From NCBI GenBank assembly GCA_903936565.1, contig CAIZVZ010000007.1:1-58801 (forward strand): DNA of 58,801 nucleotides, read 5' to 3'. Both the position numbers and the translations under genes were made by a program. A model generated the notes under the pieces. It ran no database searches. It saw nothing but the letters and a program-made list of their open reading frames with translations, and was not told where the DNA came from. This document shows positions 50,306-58,738 of this stretch, piece by piece (position 1 is the stretch's first letter; the number at the start of each line of letters is the position of its first letter). The DNA comes from an uncultured bacterium. Lineage in GTDB: Bacteria; Patescibacteriota; Minisyncoccia; Phycocordibacterales; CAIZLB01.

Positions 50306-52188
50306 TCTCTAAGAGCTCGAAGTGCATTTAATATCACCAATACATCAATGGCTTCTTGAAGTATCGCACCAGAGATTGGCTTGATATAACCGAGTAGGGC
50401 AAAGATCATTGCAATAACACTTAGCCCCATTCCGATGAAAATGGATTCGAACGCAATCCTCATCGTCTTTTGACTTATTTCTGTCAGCTCCAAGACCTTG
50501 GCAGTGTCATCTGATGTTATGATAGCGTCAGCTGTGTCAGTTGAGGTTGTTGAGCCGTGATAACCAAGTGCAATTCCAACTGTGGCCCTACCGATTGCTG
50601 GTGCATCATTAACTCCATCGCCAATCATAATGACCTTCTTTCCTTCTAATTCGTATTGTTGTACCAAGTTCATTTTGTTTTCAGGAAGGCAATTGGCTAC
50701 AATTCTGGAGAATCCAAGTTCTTGGCCAATCTTTTCCGCTCGCTCTTGCGTGTCGCCAGTCACCAGTACAATCTCGGAACCAGTCTCTTTGATTTTTGTA
50801 AGAATGGTTGCTATGTCGTCTCGGATTTTGTCAGAGAAGATAATGATTGCTGCTGCTTTATTATCGATGCCGATGTATACAGCCATTTCACCATTGTCTT
50901 TTGCTTGTTTCTCAATACTTCTTGCTTCATCGCTAATTTCAATACCAAGGGACTGCAGGAATGATCCACTTCCGTCCCTAACTTTTATTTCGTTATCCCC
51001 GGTCTTAATTATTCCACTTATACCTTTACCAATAGTTTCTTCAAATTTTTCTGGAATAAATAAATCCAACTTTTTTTCATTCGCATAGGCCACAACGCTT
51101 TCAGAAAGAATATGAGTAGAGAATTGCTCAAGAGACGCCGAGAGAGCGAGAACTTTTTCTTCGCTGAAGTTTGCGCCGTCAAGTAAAATAATTTCTTTAA
51201 CTTTTGGTGTTCCAAAAGTTAGCGTTCCAGTTTTATCAAAAAAGAATGAATGAGCTTTTGTAATATTTTCAAATACTCCGCCGTGCTTAACAACGATCCC
51301 TTTCTTTGCCGAACGGCTCATTCCAGCAATGAACGCAATGGGTGCTGCAAGAATTAGAGGGCAAGGGGTGGCTACGACAAGAACGGCAACTATTAATTTA
51401 GGATCAATCATCCATGCGATGCCGGCGATAACAAAAGTTATGGCTGTAAAAATTAGACTAAACTTATTTGCTAGTCGAACAGTTGGTGCTTTTTTATCTT
51501 GTGCTTTTTCAACAAGCCTAATGATTGAAGAGAAGGTGCTTTGCTCATGGTTAGTTGTGGTCTTAATATAAATTATATCAATTGTATTAATACTTCCACT
51601 CCAAATTCTAGAACCGATTTTAACATCTCTTGGCATTGGCTCACCGGTGATCATGGACTCATCGATTGAAGAGATTCCAGATACGACTACTCCATCAACA
51701 GGTGTAACCTCTCCGCGTTTAATCATTAGTGTATCCCCAATGTTTATTTGTTGTACGGTGATGTCTTCAAAATCAACACTCTCAGCTGGGTCCGTTTTAT
51801 TTTCACCTATCTTTCTATTTACTCTATGTGCTTTAGTCGGTGCAAAGCGGAGAAGATTTTCTAGTGCATTTTTTGCTTGACCCTCAGCATACTTTTCAAG
51901 TGATTCACCTCCCGAGAGCATCAGCAAGATTATTCCTCCAGCGATATGTTCTCCAATTACAACGGTTGATATGATGGCAACAAGAGCGATCAAGTCGACT
52001 CCAAATTGCTTTTTGTAAGTAGATAGGGTTATGTTGTAGAGGGTGGGAAGAGTGCCTAATATTGTTATATAAAGTATTAGCCTTTCAATATGGGCCCCTA
52101 TTCCTGTAGTCCTAAATATCACGTAGGTAATTAAAGCAAGGAGAATAACTACAGCAATCAGAGTATTTAGATTTATGTATTTTTTCAT
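50302..52188 (-). CDS. P1B-type heavy metal-translocating ATPase
   Basis: 628 residues. No N-terminal metal-binding HMA domain. Two or more membrane pairs, actuator loop SIDESMITGEPMP, transmembrane metal motif TPCPLILAAPIAF (CPL in place of the common CPC), phosphorylation site FFFDKTGTLTFG, STHILSES in the place of the P1B HP locus, and MIGDGVNDAPAIGRATVG. The family exports or imports Zn, Cd, Co, Cu or related ions; the CPL motif leaves the ion open. Promoter on the minus strand near TAAAAT, divergent from pyrG. Confidence 0.92.
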   Translation of the reverse strand: MKKYINLNTLIAVVILLALITYVIFRTTGIGAHIERLILYITILGTLPTLYNITLSTYKKQFGVDLIALVAIISTVVIGEHIAGGIILLMLSGGESLEKYAEGQAKNALENLLRFAPTKAHRVNRKIGENKTDPAESVDFEDITVQQINIGDTLMIKRGEVTPVDGVVVSGISSIDESMITGEPMPRDVKIGSRIWSGSINTIDIIYIKTTTNHEQSTFSSIIRLVEKAQDKKAPTVRLANKFSLIFTAITFVIAGIAWMIDPKLIVAVLVVATPCPLILAAPIAFIAGMSRSAKKGIVVKHGGVFENITKAHSFFFDKTGTLTFGTPKVKEIILLDGANFSEEKVLALSASLEQFSTHILSESVVAYANEKKLDLFIPEKFEETIGKGISGIIKTGDNEIKVRDGSGSFLQSLGIEISDEARSIEKQAKDNGEMAVYIGIDNKAAAIIIFSDKIRDDIATILTKIKETGSEIVLVTGDTQERAEKIGQELGFSRIVANCLPENKMNLVQQYELEGKKVIMIGDGVNDAPAIGRATVGIALGYHGSTTSTDTADAIITSDDTAKVLELTEISQKTMRIAFESIFIGMGLSVIAMIFALLGYIKPISGAILQEAIDVLVILNALRALRD

Positions 52189-52265
52189 GGTATTTAATCA
52201 TTATTTTACAACTTATTTGGGGATTTTGCATTACCCTAGAAAAGATATTAGAATAAAGAGAAACC

Positions 52266-53948
52266 ATGCCCAAAACAATAAAATCAAAATCAGATAAAAA
52301 ATCAGTAAAAAACAGTCATAAATATATATTTGTAATCGGAGGAGTAATGTCAGGAGTTGGGAAGGGTATAACCACTTCATCAATTGGAACAATTCTTGAG
52401 GCAAAGGGGTATAAGATAAATATAATGAAAGTCGATCCGTATCTAAACGTAGATGCGGGGACAATGAACCCCACCGAGCATGGTGAGGTTTTTGTTATGG
52501 ATTCAGGACTTGAGACTGACCAGGACATGGGAAACTATGAGAGATTTTTGAATAGATCTCTAAAGAAGGAAGATTACATGACATCCGGAATGGTTTATAA
52601 ATATGTTATAGACAAAGAGCGTGCACTTGGCTTTGGTGGAAAATGTATTGACGCTGACAATATCAGAGATGAAATTGTTACAAGATATGAATCATCTGCA
52701 AAGACTAATCAATCAGATGTAACGGTAGTTGAAATTGGTGGAACAGTTGGAGACTATCAGAACGTTATGTTTATTGAAGCGGCGCGTGTTATGAAGCTCC
52801 GTCACTCAAGAGATGTCGTCTTTGTTATGGTTTCTTATATGCCAATTCCAAACAAGATTGGTGAGATGAAAAGTAAGCCAACACAGAATGCAATTAAGCA
52901 ATTAAACTCATATGGAGTGCATGCTGATTTTATTATCGCAAGAAGTGAACTTCCTGTTGATAAAAAGCGTAAAGAAAAAATCGCATTCTCTTGCAATGTT
53001 CCTGTTGAAAATATAATATCCGCACCTGACATAGATAGTATATACGATGTGCCAGTCAACTTTGAAAAAGATCATCTTGGAGAGATGATAACTAGAGCAT
53101 TGTCTTTACCTCACAAAACTACAAATATGAGAGGTTGGAAAGGTTTTGTAGCGAACGTAGCAAAAGCAAAAGAAACAACTTCAAGAGAAGTTAAAATCGC
53201 AGTAGTTGGAAAATATTTTGATTCAGGTGACTTTGTTTTTTCAGATGCATATGTTTCTGTAATTGAAGCAATTAAGTTTTCTGCATACAAGCTTGGTGTA
53301 AAGATAAAGTTATCTTGGTTAAATTCTAAGGATTTTGAGAAGGATCCAAAAAAGATTAATGATTTAAAGGCCTATGATGGAATAATTGTTCCGGGAGGGT
53401 TTGGTAATTCGGGAATTGAAGGTCTTATTAAGACGATAGAATTTGCCAGAATTAACAAGATTCCATACTTTGGACTTTGTTATGGAATGCAGTTGTTGGT
53501 CATCGAATATGCTAGAAATATATTGGGATGGAATGATGCAAATACCGCGGAGATCGAACCCACATCTAGCCACTTGGTTATCGATATAATGCCAGATCAG
53601 AAGATTAAACTTGATAACGGTCATTACGGCGCTTCAATGCGTTTGGGGGCGTACGATGCCATTATAGAGAAGGGGACATTGGCCTATAAAGCTTATGGAA
53701 AGACGGAAATTAGCGAAAGACATAGACATAGATATGAGGTCAATCCAGTGTTTGTGGAGGAAATAAAGTCAGCGGGACTGGTCTTTTCTGGAAAATCGCC
53801 AAATGGAAAATTGATGGAAATTGCTGAGCTTCCAAAGAGCGAACACCCATTCTTTTTGGGCACACAATTTCACCCTGAGTTTCTGGCAAGACCACTTGAT
53901 CCGCATCCTCTTTTTACTGAATTTATGAAGGCTATTTTGTCTGCATAG
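52266..53948 (+). CDS. pyrG: CTP synthase
   Basis: 560 residues. Amidoligase domain: FVIGGVMSGVGKGITTSSIG (P-loop), MKVDPYLNVDAGTMNPTEHG, EIGGTVGDYQN. Glutaminase domain: IIVPGGFGNSGIEGLIKTI, FGLCYGMQLLVIEYARN (Cys nucleophile), and GTQFHPEFLARPLDPHPLF (His-Glu). It converts UTP to CTP with glutamine. A 20-residue basic N-terminal tail (MPKTIKSKSDKKSVKNSHKY) is extra. Own promoter, TAGAAT 11 nt before ATG. It is followed by a 16-bp inverted repeat. Confidence 0.97.
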   Translation: MPKTIKSKSDKKSVKNSHKYIFVIGGVMSGVGKGITTSSIGTILEAKGYKINIMKVDPYLNVDAGTMNPTEHGEVFVMDSGLETDQDMGNYERFLNRSLKKEDYMTSGMVYKYVIDKERALGFGGKCIDADNIRDEIVTRYESSAKTNQSDVTVVEIGGTVGDYQNVMFIEAARVMKLRHSRDVVFVMVSYMPIPNKIGEMKSKPTQNAIKQLNSYGVHADFIIARSELPVDKKRKEKIAFSCNVPVENIISAPDIDSIYDVPVNFEKDHLGEMITRALSLPHKTTNMRGWKGFVANVAKAKETTSREVKIAVVGKYFDSGDFVFSDAYVSVIEAIKFSAYKLGVKIKLSWLNSKDFEKDPKKINDLKAYDGIIVPGGFGNSGIEGLIKTIEFARINKIPYFGLCYGMQLLVIEYARNILGWNDANTAEIEPTSSHLVIDIMPDQKIKLDNGHYGASMRLGAYDAIIEKGTLAYKAYGKTEISERHRHRYEVNPVFVEEIKSAGLVFSGKSPNGKLMEIAELPKSEHPFFLGTQFHPEFLARPLDPHPLFTEFMKAILSA

Positions 53949-54035
53949 TTTATATCTCGTGCTGTTGCTGGTGTAGACTTAGTTTATTATAAATGATAAC
54001 ATTTTGACGAATTAATGTTCTTTGATGTTGCCGGT

Positions 54036-54086
54036 TTAGCTGTACCTTTTGGGATGCAAAATTTGTGTATCAAAAGGTACAGCTAA
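54036..54086. repeat. 16-bp inverted repeat with 19-bp centre
   Basis: TTAGCTGTACCTTTTG (54036-54051) and CAAAAGGTACAGCTAA (54071-54086) are exact reverse complements; GGT/ACC extends the match with one extra T. No T-tract follows, so it may be a miniature mobile element, an operator or an unusual terminator of pyrG. Confidence 0.65.
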
Positions 54087-54121
54087 CCAAGTAAGGAAGC
54101 TGTCACTTGATAATCCACACT

Positions 54122-54127
54122 TATAAC
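54122..54127 (+). promoter_or_regulatory. -10 promoter, leaderless
   Basis: TATAAC ends 6 nt before ATG 54134. Confidence 0.4.
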
Positions 54128-54133
54128 ATTGAA

Positions 54134-54715
54134 ATGAAAAATTGCTTCATGGCATCTGTTGTCTCGGGCGGAAAAAGCCTGTCGTTTATTCCACGGTTAC
54201 TCATTCAGTTTGGTCGTCTAACTGGTTTCGTTAGTTACGACACCCGACCGGTTGATCAACCTTCTCCTGAACCCCCGTTGGCGTTTGAACATAAGGGTAA
54301 GGGGGTCGTAGGATCGCTAGCTCTAGTCAGAAGGCCGGCCTTCAATGGCTCTTCTAAAAACTGGTGGTTAGTTTGCGCAACTACGGATGATTCACTTCTA
54401 CCCATAATGCATGCAGTCGATAACTTCGTTGGCAGCCCCAACTTGGATTATCCATATCGGTGGAATTGTATCGTTGATAGCATGTGTCGGCTGGTTAAAA
54501 TTGATCACCACATCGAAGTTCCCTTTAGTGGACTGAATTTTTCGGGTGGCATTTTGACTATAAGTAGCGACAGTGATGATGCATGTTGGAAAAAGATGGT
54601 GGCATGTATGTTACTACTGTTTGTGCCCGGTGTATTCACAGTTGAGTCTCAAGGTTCGGTATCCATCAATTTGAACTCAGTGAAGTTTATACCGACTAAG
54701 CAAACCACCACCTAG
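54134..54715 (+). CDS. GC-richer orphan protein behind an inverted repeat
   Basis: 193 residues from ATG 54134; ATG 54149 (MASVVSGGKS) is an alternative. No recognised domain: SLSFIPRLLIQFGRLTGFVS, GSSKNWWLVCATTDDSLLPI, YRWNCIVDSMCRLVKIDHHI, DDACWKKMVACMLLLFVPGV. Five Cys, one fairly hydrophobic C-terminal stretch. Codon use (ccg, gtc, ggc) is clearly less AT-biased than in pyrG or the next gene. It is bounded by the 16-bp inverted repeat and a strong bidirectional terminator, so it looks like an inserted unit. Confidence 0.55.
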   Translation: MKNCFMASVVSGGKSLSFIPRLLIQFGRLTGFVSYDTRPVDQPSPEPPLAFEHKGKGVVGSLALVRRPAFNGSSKNWWLVCATTDDSLLPIMHAVDNFVGSPNLDYPYRWNCIVDSMCRLVKIDHHIEVPFSGLNFSGGILTISSDSDDACWKKMVACMLLLFVPGVFTVESQGSVSINLNSVKFIPTKQTTT

Positions 54716-54746
54716 TCCTTCGACCCCCCCCAGCCCCGTAATCCAG

Positions 54747-54787
54747 CGAAAAGCCCGCCACCTTTCGCAGAGGTGACGGGGTTTTCG
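54747..54787. terminator. bidirectional terminator between convergent genes
   Basis: CGAAAAGCCCGCCACCT pairs with AGGTGACGGGGTTTTCG with two mismatches around TTCGCAG. A- and T-tracts flank the stem. Confidence 0.8.
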
Positions 54788-54796
54788 TTTAACTTT

Positions 54797-55438
54797 TTAT
54801 TTTGCCTCAAACATTGCAAAGTCGTTCTTGAACAAGAATTTGGACATATTATAAATCGTATATGTAATAAAGAATGCAGAGAGAACATCAATTGAATAGT
54901 GGAGATGTCCCATCAGTACGATAACTCCAAAGAATACTGATGTGATGAAAAATAGTATTCCAAGGACTTTTTCTTTCCAGAATATCAAGCAAAGCAAGAA
55001 TGGTAGACCTGTGTGGGCTGAAAAGAATAAGTCTCCGCCGAATGTAAATAATTTCATCCAGTTGGCTGAATCTAATCCAATAATTAGCCTGTCTGGAAAA
55101 GGACCGATGTGTGTTAGGGAGACGAATGCACTTCTGATTAAAATGAAAAGGGCAATGCTTTTAAGAATAAAAGGTATTTGATGCGGCTTATTTATGCAGT
55201 ATACAAGAAGAACTGCCCACATAACTATTGGTCCATAAACGAATATGTTGTGGACATCATAGACCGGGATATTACTTAGAACAATGTCGTTCACATGGTT
55301 ACTAGCACTAAAGGTGGCAAATCTACCAGCATAGAAATTGGCTACAAGCGCTAGCCCCAGAAGAATAAGTCCGTCTATGATTGCAACTGTGTAAGTTTTA
55401 CTTTTTAAATACGCTAAGTGTTTTGGGTTGATATTCAT
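54797..55438 (-). CDS. PAP2/sphingomyelin-synthase-like membrane phosphatase or transferase
   Basis: 213 residues with six hydrophobic segments. LFFSAHTGLPFLLCLIFW followed by LMGHLHYSIDVLSAFFITYT gives the S-x-H-T ... H-Y-S-x-D-V motifs of the C-terminal PAP2 group (sphingomyelin synthase-like), with His-His-Asp forming the catalytic set. Such enzymes move head groups between lipids or dephosphorylate them. An isolated gene; TAAAAT about 18 nt before the ATG on the minus strand. Confidence 0.75.
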   Translation of the reverse strand: MNINPKHLAYLKSKTYTVAIIDGLILLGLALVANFYAGRFATFSASNHVNDIVLSNIPVYDVHNIFVYGPIVMWAVLLVYCINKPHQIPFILKSIALFILIRSAFVSLTHIGPFPDRLIIGLDSANWMKLFTFGGDLFFSAHTGLPFLLCLIFWKEKVLGILFFITSVFFGVIVLMGHLHYSIDVLSAFFITYTIYNMSKFLFKNDFAMFEAK

Positions 55439-55631
55439 AATATAAGATGTTGTGCTATTTTAACATTGTTTTATGAAGAGACAAAGGGTTTGACCCATTG
55501 AAATATCGTTTATATTGTTGTCCGAATTTTGTCGGGATGAAAGAATATACATTTCCTCGCGTAGTACTATAATAGTAGGTGTAAGATGATGTCCGCAAAA
55601 GGTGCCTACAAGGTATGCGATATATATAAAT
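55439..55631 (+). promoter_or_regulatory. divergent gap with sigma-factor promoter
   Basis: 193 bp. GTAGTACTATAATAG holds TATAAT at about 55570-55575, giving a leader of about 55 nt to ATG 55632. No other signal recognised. Confidence 0.4.
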
Positions 55632-56213
55632 ATGACTGATATTGTACACAAAACAGATGAAGAATTGTCAGTCCTTTTAATGGCATCAGATTATTCTGCC
55701 ATGGCTGTTTTGATTGATAGATATCAGGCTCCCTTAACTAGATATTTGAGACGTATCGGTGTTTATAAAGAGGAAGATGTTAAGGATTTACTGCAAGATA
55801 TTTTTATTAAAATATATAAGAATATTAATTCATTTAACAAAGATCTATCGTTCTCATCTTGGGTTTATAGAATTTCACATAATGAAGCAATTAGTTTCTT
55901 TAGAAAAAATAAAGCCCGACCAGAGGGGAACATGATTGACGACAGCGAGGAGGTGCTTTTTAAGATTGAAGATGAAAGTATTGACTTGGCGGAAGAGATT
56001 GACCAGGGTTTAAACGGAAAGCTTCTACAAGAGGTGATGTTAGAGCTTGATCAAAAATATAGAGATGTTTTGGTCTTGAGATATTTTGAAGATAGAGATT
56101 ATGAAAATATCTCAGATATTCTACAGATTCCCAAAGGGTCTGTAGCGACGCTGATTCACAGGGCAAAGAATCAGCTAAAAGAAAAAATGAAAAAAATATG
56201 GAAAATAAAATAA
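55632..56213 (+). CDS. ECF-type RNA polymerase sigma factor
   Basis: 193 residues from ATG 55632 (MTDIVHKTDEELSV). Region 2: ALIDRYQAPLTRYLRRIGVY, VKDLLQDIFIKIYKNINSFN, FSSWVYRISHNEAISFFRKN. Region 4: LDQKYRDVLVLRYFEDRDYE, NISDILQIPKGSVATLIHRA (helix-turn-helix). No region 1.1 or 3, so it belongs to the ECF group. An acidic linker (EEVLFKIEDESIDLAEEIDQ) joins the two regions. The next gene overlaps by 16 bp and codes a membrane protein placed like an anti-sigma factor. Confidence 0.92.
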   Translation: MTDIVHKTDEELSVLLMASDYSAMAVLIDRYQAPLTRYLRRIGVYKEEDVKDLLQDIFIKIYKNINSFNKDLSFSSWVYRISHNEAISFFRKNKARPEGNMIDDSEEVLFKIEDESIDLAEEIDQGLNGKLLQEVMLELDQKYRDVLVLRYFEDRDYENISDILQIPKGSVATLIHRAKNQLKEKMKKIWKIK

Positions 56214-57241
56214 ACAATAAACAAAGCAATAAAGAAGTTGAGGCAGAGGAGATGAAGGGGGTGGGGGAGTTGTCCAACAACGAGAATCTGAAATCAAAAA
56301 TTTTGGAGCTTATTGAGAGGGACAAAATTAAACCAACTTCCAAAATATATTTTTCTGTAAGAGACAAGGCGCTTTGGTCACTTCTTTTAATTTCCATGAT
56401 ATTCGGCTCAATTGCGTGCTCTGTTATGATCTTTTCGTTCACAAACTCTGAAGCTGGATTTTATGATATGACAAATGACAGTTTCTTAGATTTTATGCTA
56501 AACATGACCCCATATTTATGGGTCATTTTGTTTGTTGTTTTTGGATTAATAGGTTATGAAAACTTTAAGCACACAAACAAAGGTTACAGATATTCTTTCA
56601 GTTTAATTGTTGTTGTAGGATTAGTTATTAATATCGGATTGGGGGCTATATTGCACTCTCTCGGTGTCTCAAAAATAATAGAGCATGACTTCTCCTCAGA
56701 TAATTCATTTGTGAGATCCTCAGATTCTTTGAGACGAGCTAGTTGGAATCAGCCAGATAAGGGGATTATTTCAGGGCAGGTCGTATCGTTTTCTGATGGT
56801 GGTTCAACTTTTATTTTAAAGGACTTTAATGGTAATCTATGGACCGTGTCTTCAATGTATATTCCAAACGTGAGTTGGGATCTGATTTCGACATCTTCAG
56901 AAATTAGAGTGATTGGGGTTAGGCAAGATGTATATTTTCCATTAATATCTACTTCTACAGTACTAGGTGTTAAGCCTGCTGGCTTGATACCTTCTGGATT
57001 AGCAACTTCATCTGGCATTATTTTGAATGGAGAAGCTTCCACTACACCATATATAGGTAGTGTGGTTGCCTGCTATATATTGCCATGGAATACAGATGAC
57101 TATGTTTCTGGTATATCCAAAATTAAGGGAGCATTAGTTAATCCAAATGATAGTGAAAGAAATCTTTCCGATAAGCGTAATAACAATTGTAGGGCAATCA
57201 AGTCCTATAACATTATTAGAAGCATGGTTGAATTGAAATAA
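56198..57241 (+). CDS. membrane protein overlapping the sigma gene, candidate anti-sigma factor
   Basis: 347 residues. A charged cytoplasmic N-terminus of about 65 residues (EVEAEEMKGVGELSNNENLK), three membrane segments (about 66-88, 103-121, 130-152), then an outer domain with GIISGQVVSFSDGGSTFILK, NLWTVSSMYIPNV and IRVIGVRQDVYF, an OB-like domain similar to that in the DUF5666-like protein. No zinc-binding HxxxCxxC motif. Overlap with the sigma gene and topology suit an anti-sigma factor sensing the outside; this is inference from context. Confidence 0.6.
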   Translation: MENKINNKQSNKEVEAEEMKGVGELSNNENLKSKILELIERDKIKPTSKIYFSVRDKALWSLLLISMIFGSIACSVMIFSFTNSEAGFYDMTNDSFLDFMLNMTPYLWVILFVVFGLIGYENFKHTNKGYRYSFSLIVVVGLVINIGLGAILHSLGVSKIIEHDFSSDNSFVRSSDSLRRASWNQPDKGIISGQVVSFSDGGSTFILKDFNGNLWTVSSMYIPNVSWDLISTSSEIRVIGVRQDVYFPLISTSTVLGVKPAGLIPSGLATSSGIILNGEASTTPYIGSVVACYILPWNTDDYVSGISKIKGALVNPNDSERNLSDKRNNNCRAIKSYNIIRSMVELK

Positions 57242-57376
57242 TAAAAATTTAAATTTAATAAGCTTTTTATTCACAGGCAGGGATGGTGGATCTTAAAAGC
57301 ACAATCATCAAAACAACAACAATAATAAACATATCTACAATTTAATATTTTATAAAAGTAAGAAATCTAATGACAA

Positions 57377-57406
57377 AATACGCTCCACAGAACTGGGCGT
57401 TTTTTG
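57377..57406 (+). terminator. terminator of the sigma operon
   Basis: ACGCTC-CACAGAACT-GGGCGT with a following TTTTTT. Confidence 0.75.
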
Positions 57407-57423
57407 TTTTTTAAAAAATGATT

Positions 57424-57429
57424 TATAAT
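57424..57429 (+). promoter_or_regulatory. -10 promoter, leaderless
   Basis: TATAAT ends 6 nt before ATG 57436. Confidence 0.5.
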
Positions 57430-57435
57430 AGAAGT

Positions 57436-57723
57436 ATGACTGATAAAATAGATGTAATAAAAGTAAAAGAAGAAGTTAAGGCTGGCAAGGCTTATCTTTT
57501 GGACGTTAGATCCACAGAAGAGTTTGCGCAGTTTGCATTACCAGATTCAATCAATTTAAGTGTTGAAGATATTGAGTATGGCAAGGTCCCAGAAATTCCA
57601 AGAGACTCTAAAGTTTATGTTTATTGTATGTCTGGTGGTAGGGCGGAGAAGGCGGTTTCACTACTTAATATGATGGGATTTGCTAACACCATCAACGCTG
57701 GGGGAATTATGAATTTGATATAA
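57436..57723 (+). CDS. single-domain rhodanese
   Basis: 95 residues from ATG 57436, chosen over 57418 because TATAAT lies between. AGKAYLLDVRSTEEFAQFAL, DSINLS and VYVYCMSGGRAEKAVSLLNM: the active-site loop CMSGGRA carries the sulfur-accepting Cys. Rhodaneses transfer sulfane sulfur to cyanide or thiols; cytoplasmic. The domain is slightly short at its C-terminus (ends INAGGIMNLI) but otherwise complete. Confidence 0.88.
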   Translation: MTDKIDVIKVKEEVKAGKAYLLDVRSTEEFAQFALPDSINLSVEDIEYGKVPEIPRDSKVYVYCMSGGRAEKAVSLLNMMGFANTINAGGIMNLI

Positions 57724-57752
57724 ATCCTAAAAGTGCTACAATTATTTGTAAC

Positions 57753-58691
57753 ATTAACAAAAAAGAAAAAATAATATCGATAATACTAGCGGTAGCGATA
57801 TTGATAGTTTTAATTTTCATAATTAATAGAACTAATTTATTAGCTAGCTATTCAAATAGCATAACAGCATTGGTAAAATCAGGTGTTTCAAATGTCTATT
57901 ATTCAGACCAAGCTGAAGGACCCTCTGGTTCTGGTTCGCAGTCAGGATCTGATTCTGGTTCTTCAGATGAGTATATCGATGATAGAGATACCTTTGTACC
58001 GGTTTTTGACCAAGCTAATAAAGATAGTCAGTGTGCGAATGGGGTTATAACCAAGGAGGATGGACAGATGGATAAATATACATACGTCGGATATGACTGT
58101 ACTTTGGGACTTAAGCGTTATACAAATATTAAATTAACTGGAACTAAATGCGCAGAAAGTAATGGTGGTTGTGGTACATGGTATGTTGATGGATTGGGTA
58201 AAATAAAATTCGATTATATGAAGTGTAAGACTGTTGTTAAGAGTAGCTCTACAGCTTCATGTAATTTAACACCTGAAGATCAGACTCCTTTACCTAATGG
58301 TGATCCAGCTTTTTGTGTCACATTGTCTGGTCAGGCTCCTAATGCTGATATCCCTGTAAACCCTTGTAAAGTAATCAAACATACATTTACTGTTGTTCCA
58401 ACAAAAGGAGCGGTATCATTTTTTGGTAAAAATCATTATGATAATGTCAATTTGATTAGACAAATGACAAAGGAAGAACAACAGGCTTTGTGTAATAGGA
58501 ATCCTAAGTGTCGCAGAGATACAGGTCCAGGAGGCTATATCTCAGGTGATCCAGAATTTGGATTGAATAATGCGGCTATAGAATATGAGAGAGGTCTAAC
58601 TGGTGTATTCTCTGAAAATACTGTAACTGTTCCAGGTTGTAAATCAACAGAAACTTGGATTTGCAAATGGAATTATCAGTACGGAGAATAA
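57753..58691 (+). CDS. membrane-anchored Cys-rich surface protein with non-canonical start
   Basis: 312 residues if started at ATT 57753; the track uses TTG 57801. In frame before that TTG lies I-NKKEKIISIILAVAIL, the expected basic head of the membrane helix, without any ATG/GTG/TTG. TGC-TACAAT ends 10 nt before the ATT, like the leaderless promoters of the window. After the helix comes a Gly/Ser linker (GPSGSGSQSGSDSGSSDE), then a domain of about 220 residues with about 12 Cys (GGCGTWYVDGLGKIKFDYMK, CNRNPKCRRDTGPGGY, ETWICKWNYQYGE). Unrecognised family. Confidence 0.55.
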   Translation: MNKKEKIISIILAVAILIVLIFIINRTNLLASYSNSITALVKSGVSNVYYSDQAEGPSGSGSQSGSDSGSSDEYIDDRDTFVPVFDQANKDSQCANGVITKEDGQMDKYTYVGYDCTLGLKRYTNIKLTGTKCAESNGGCGTWYVDGLGKIKFDYMKCKTVVKSSSTASCNLTPEDQTPLPNGDPAFCVTLSGQAPNADIPVNPCKVIKHTFTVVPTKGAVSFFGKNHYDNVNLIRQMTKEEQQALCNRNPKCRRDTGPGGYISGDPEFGLNNAAIEYERGLTGVFSENTVTVPGCKSTETWICKWNYQYGE

Positions 58692-58705
58692 GATTATTAT
58701 AAGTT

Positions 58706-58727
58706 AAAAAGTTATCCACAACTTTTT
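58706..58727. repeat. palindrome enclosing a consensus DnaA box, copy 2
   Basis: AAAAAGTT-ATCCAC-AACTTTTT; 25 bp around it are identical to the copy at 8568. It follows the last gene's stop by 15 bp. Confidence 0.6.
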
Positions 58728-58738
58728 TTGCTAAATAT

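Noticed and set aside
50582-51088. 168-residue plus-strand ORF opposite the P-type ATPase
   Set aside because: Shadow frame of a conserved gene with all motifs on the minus strand.
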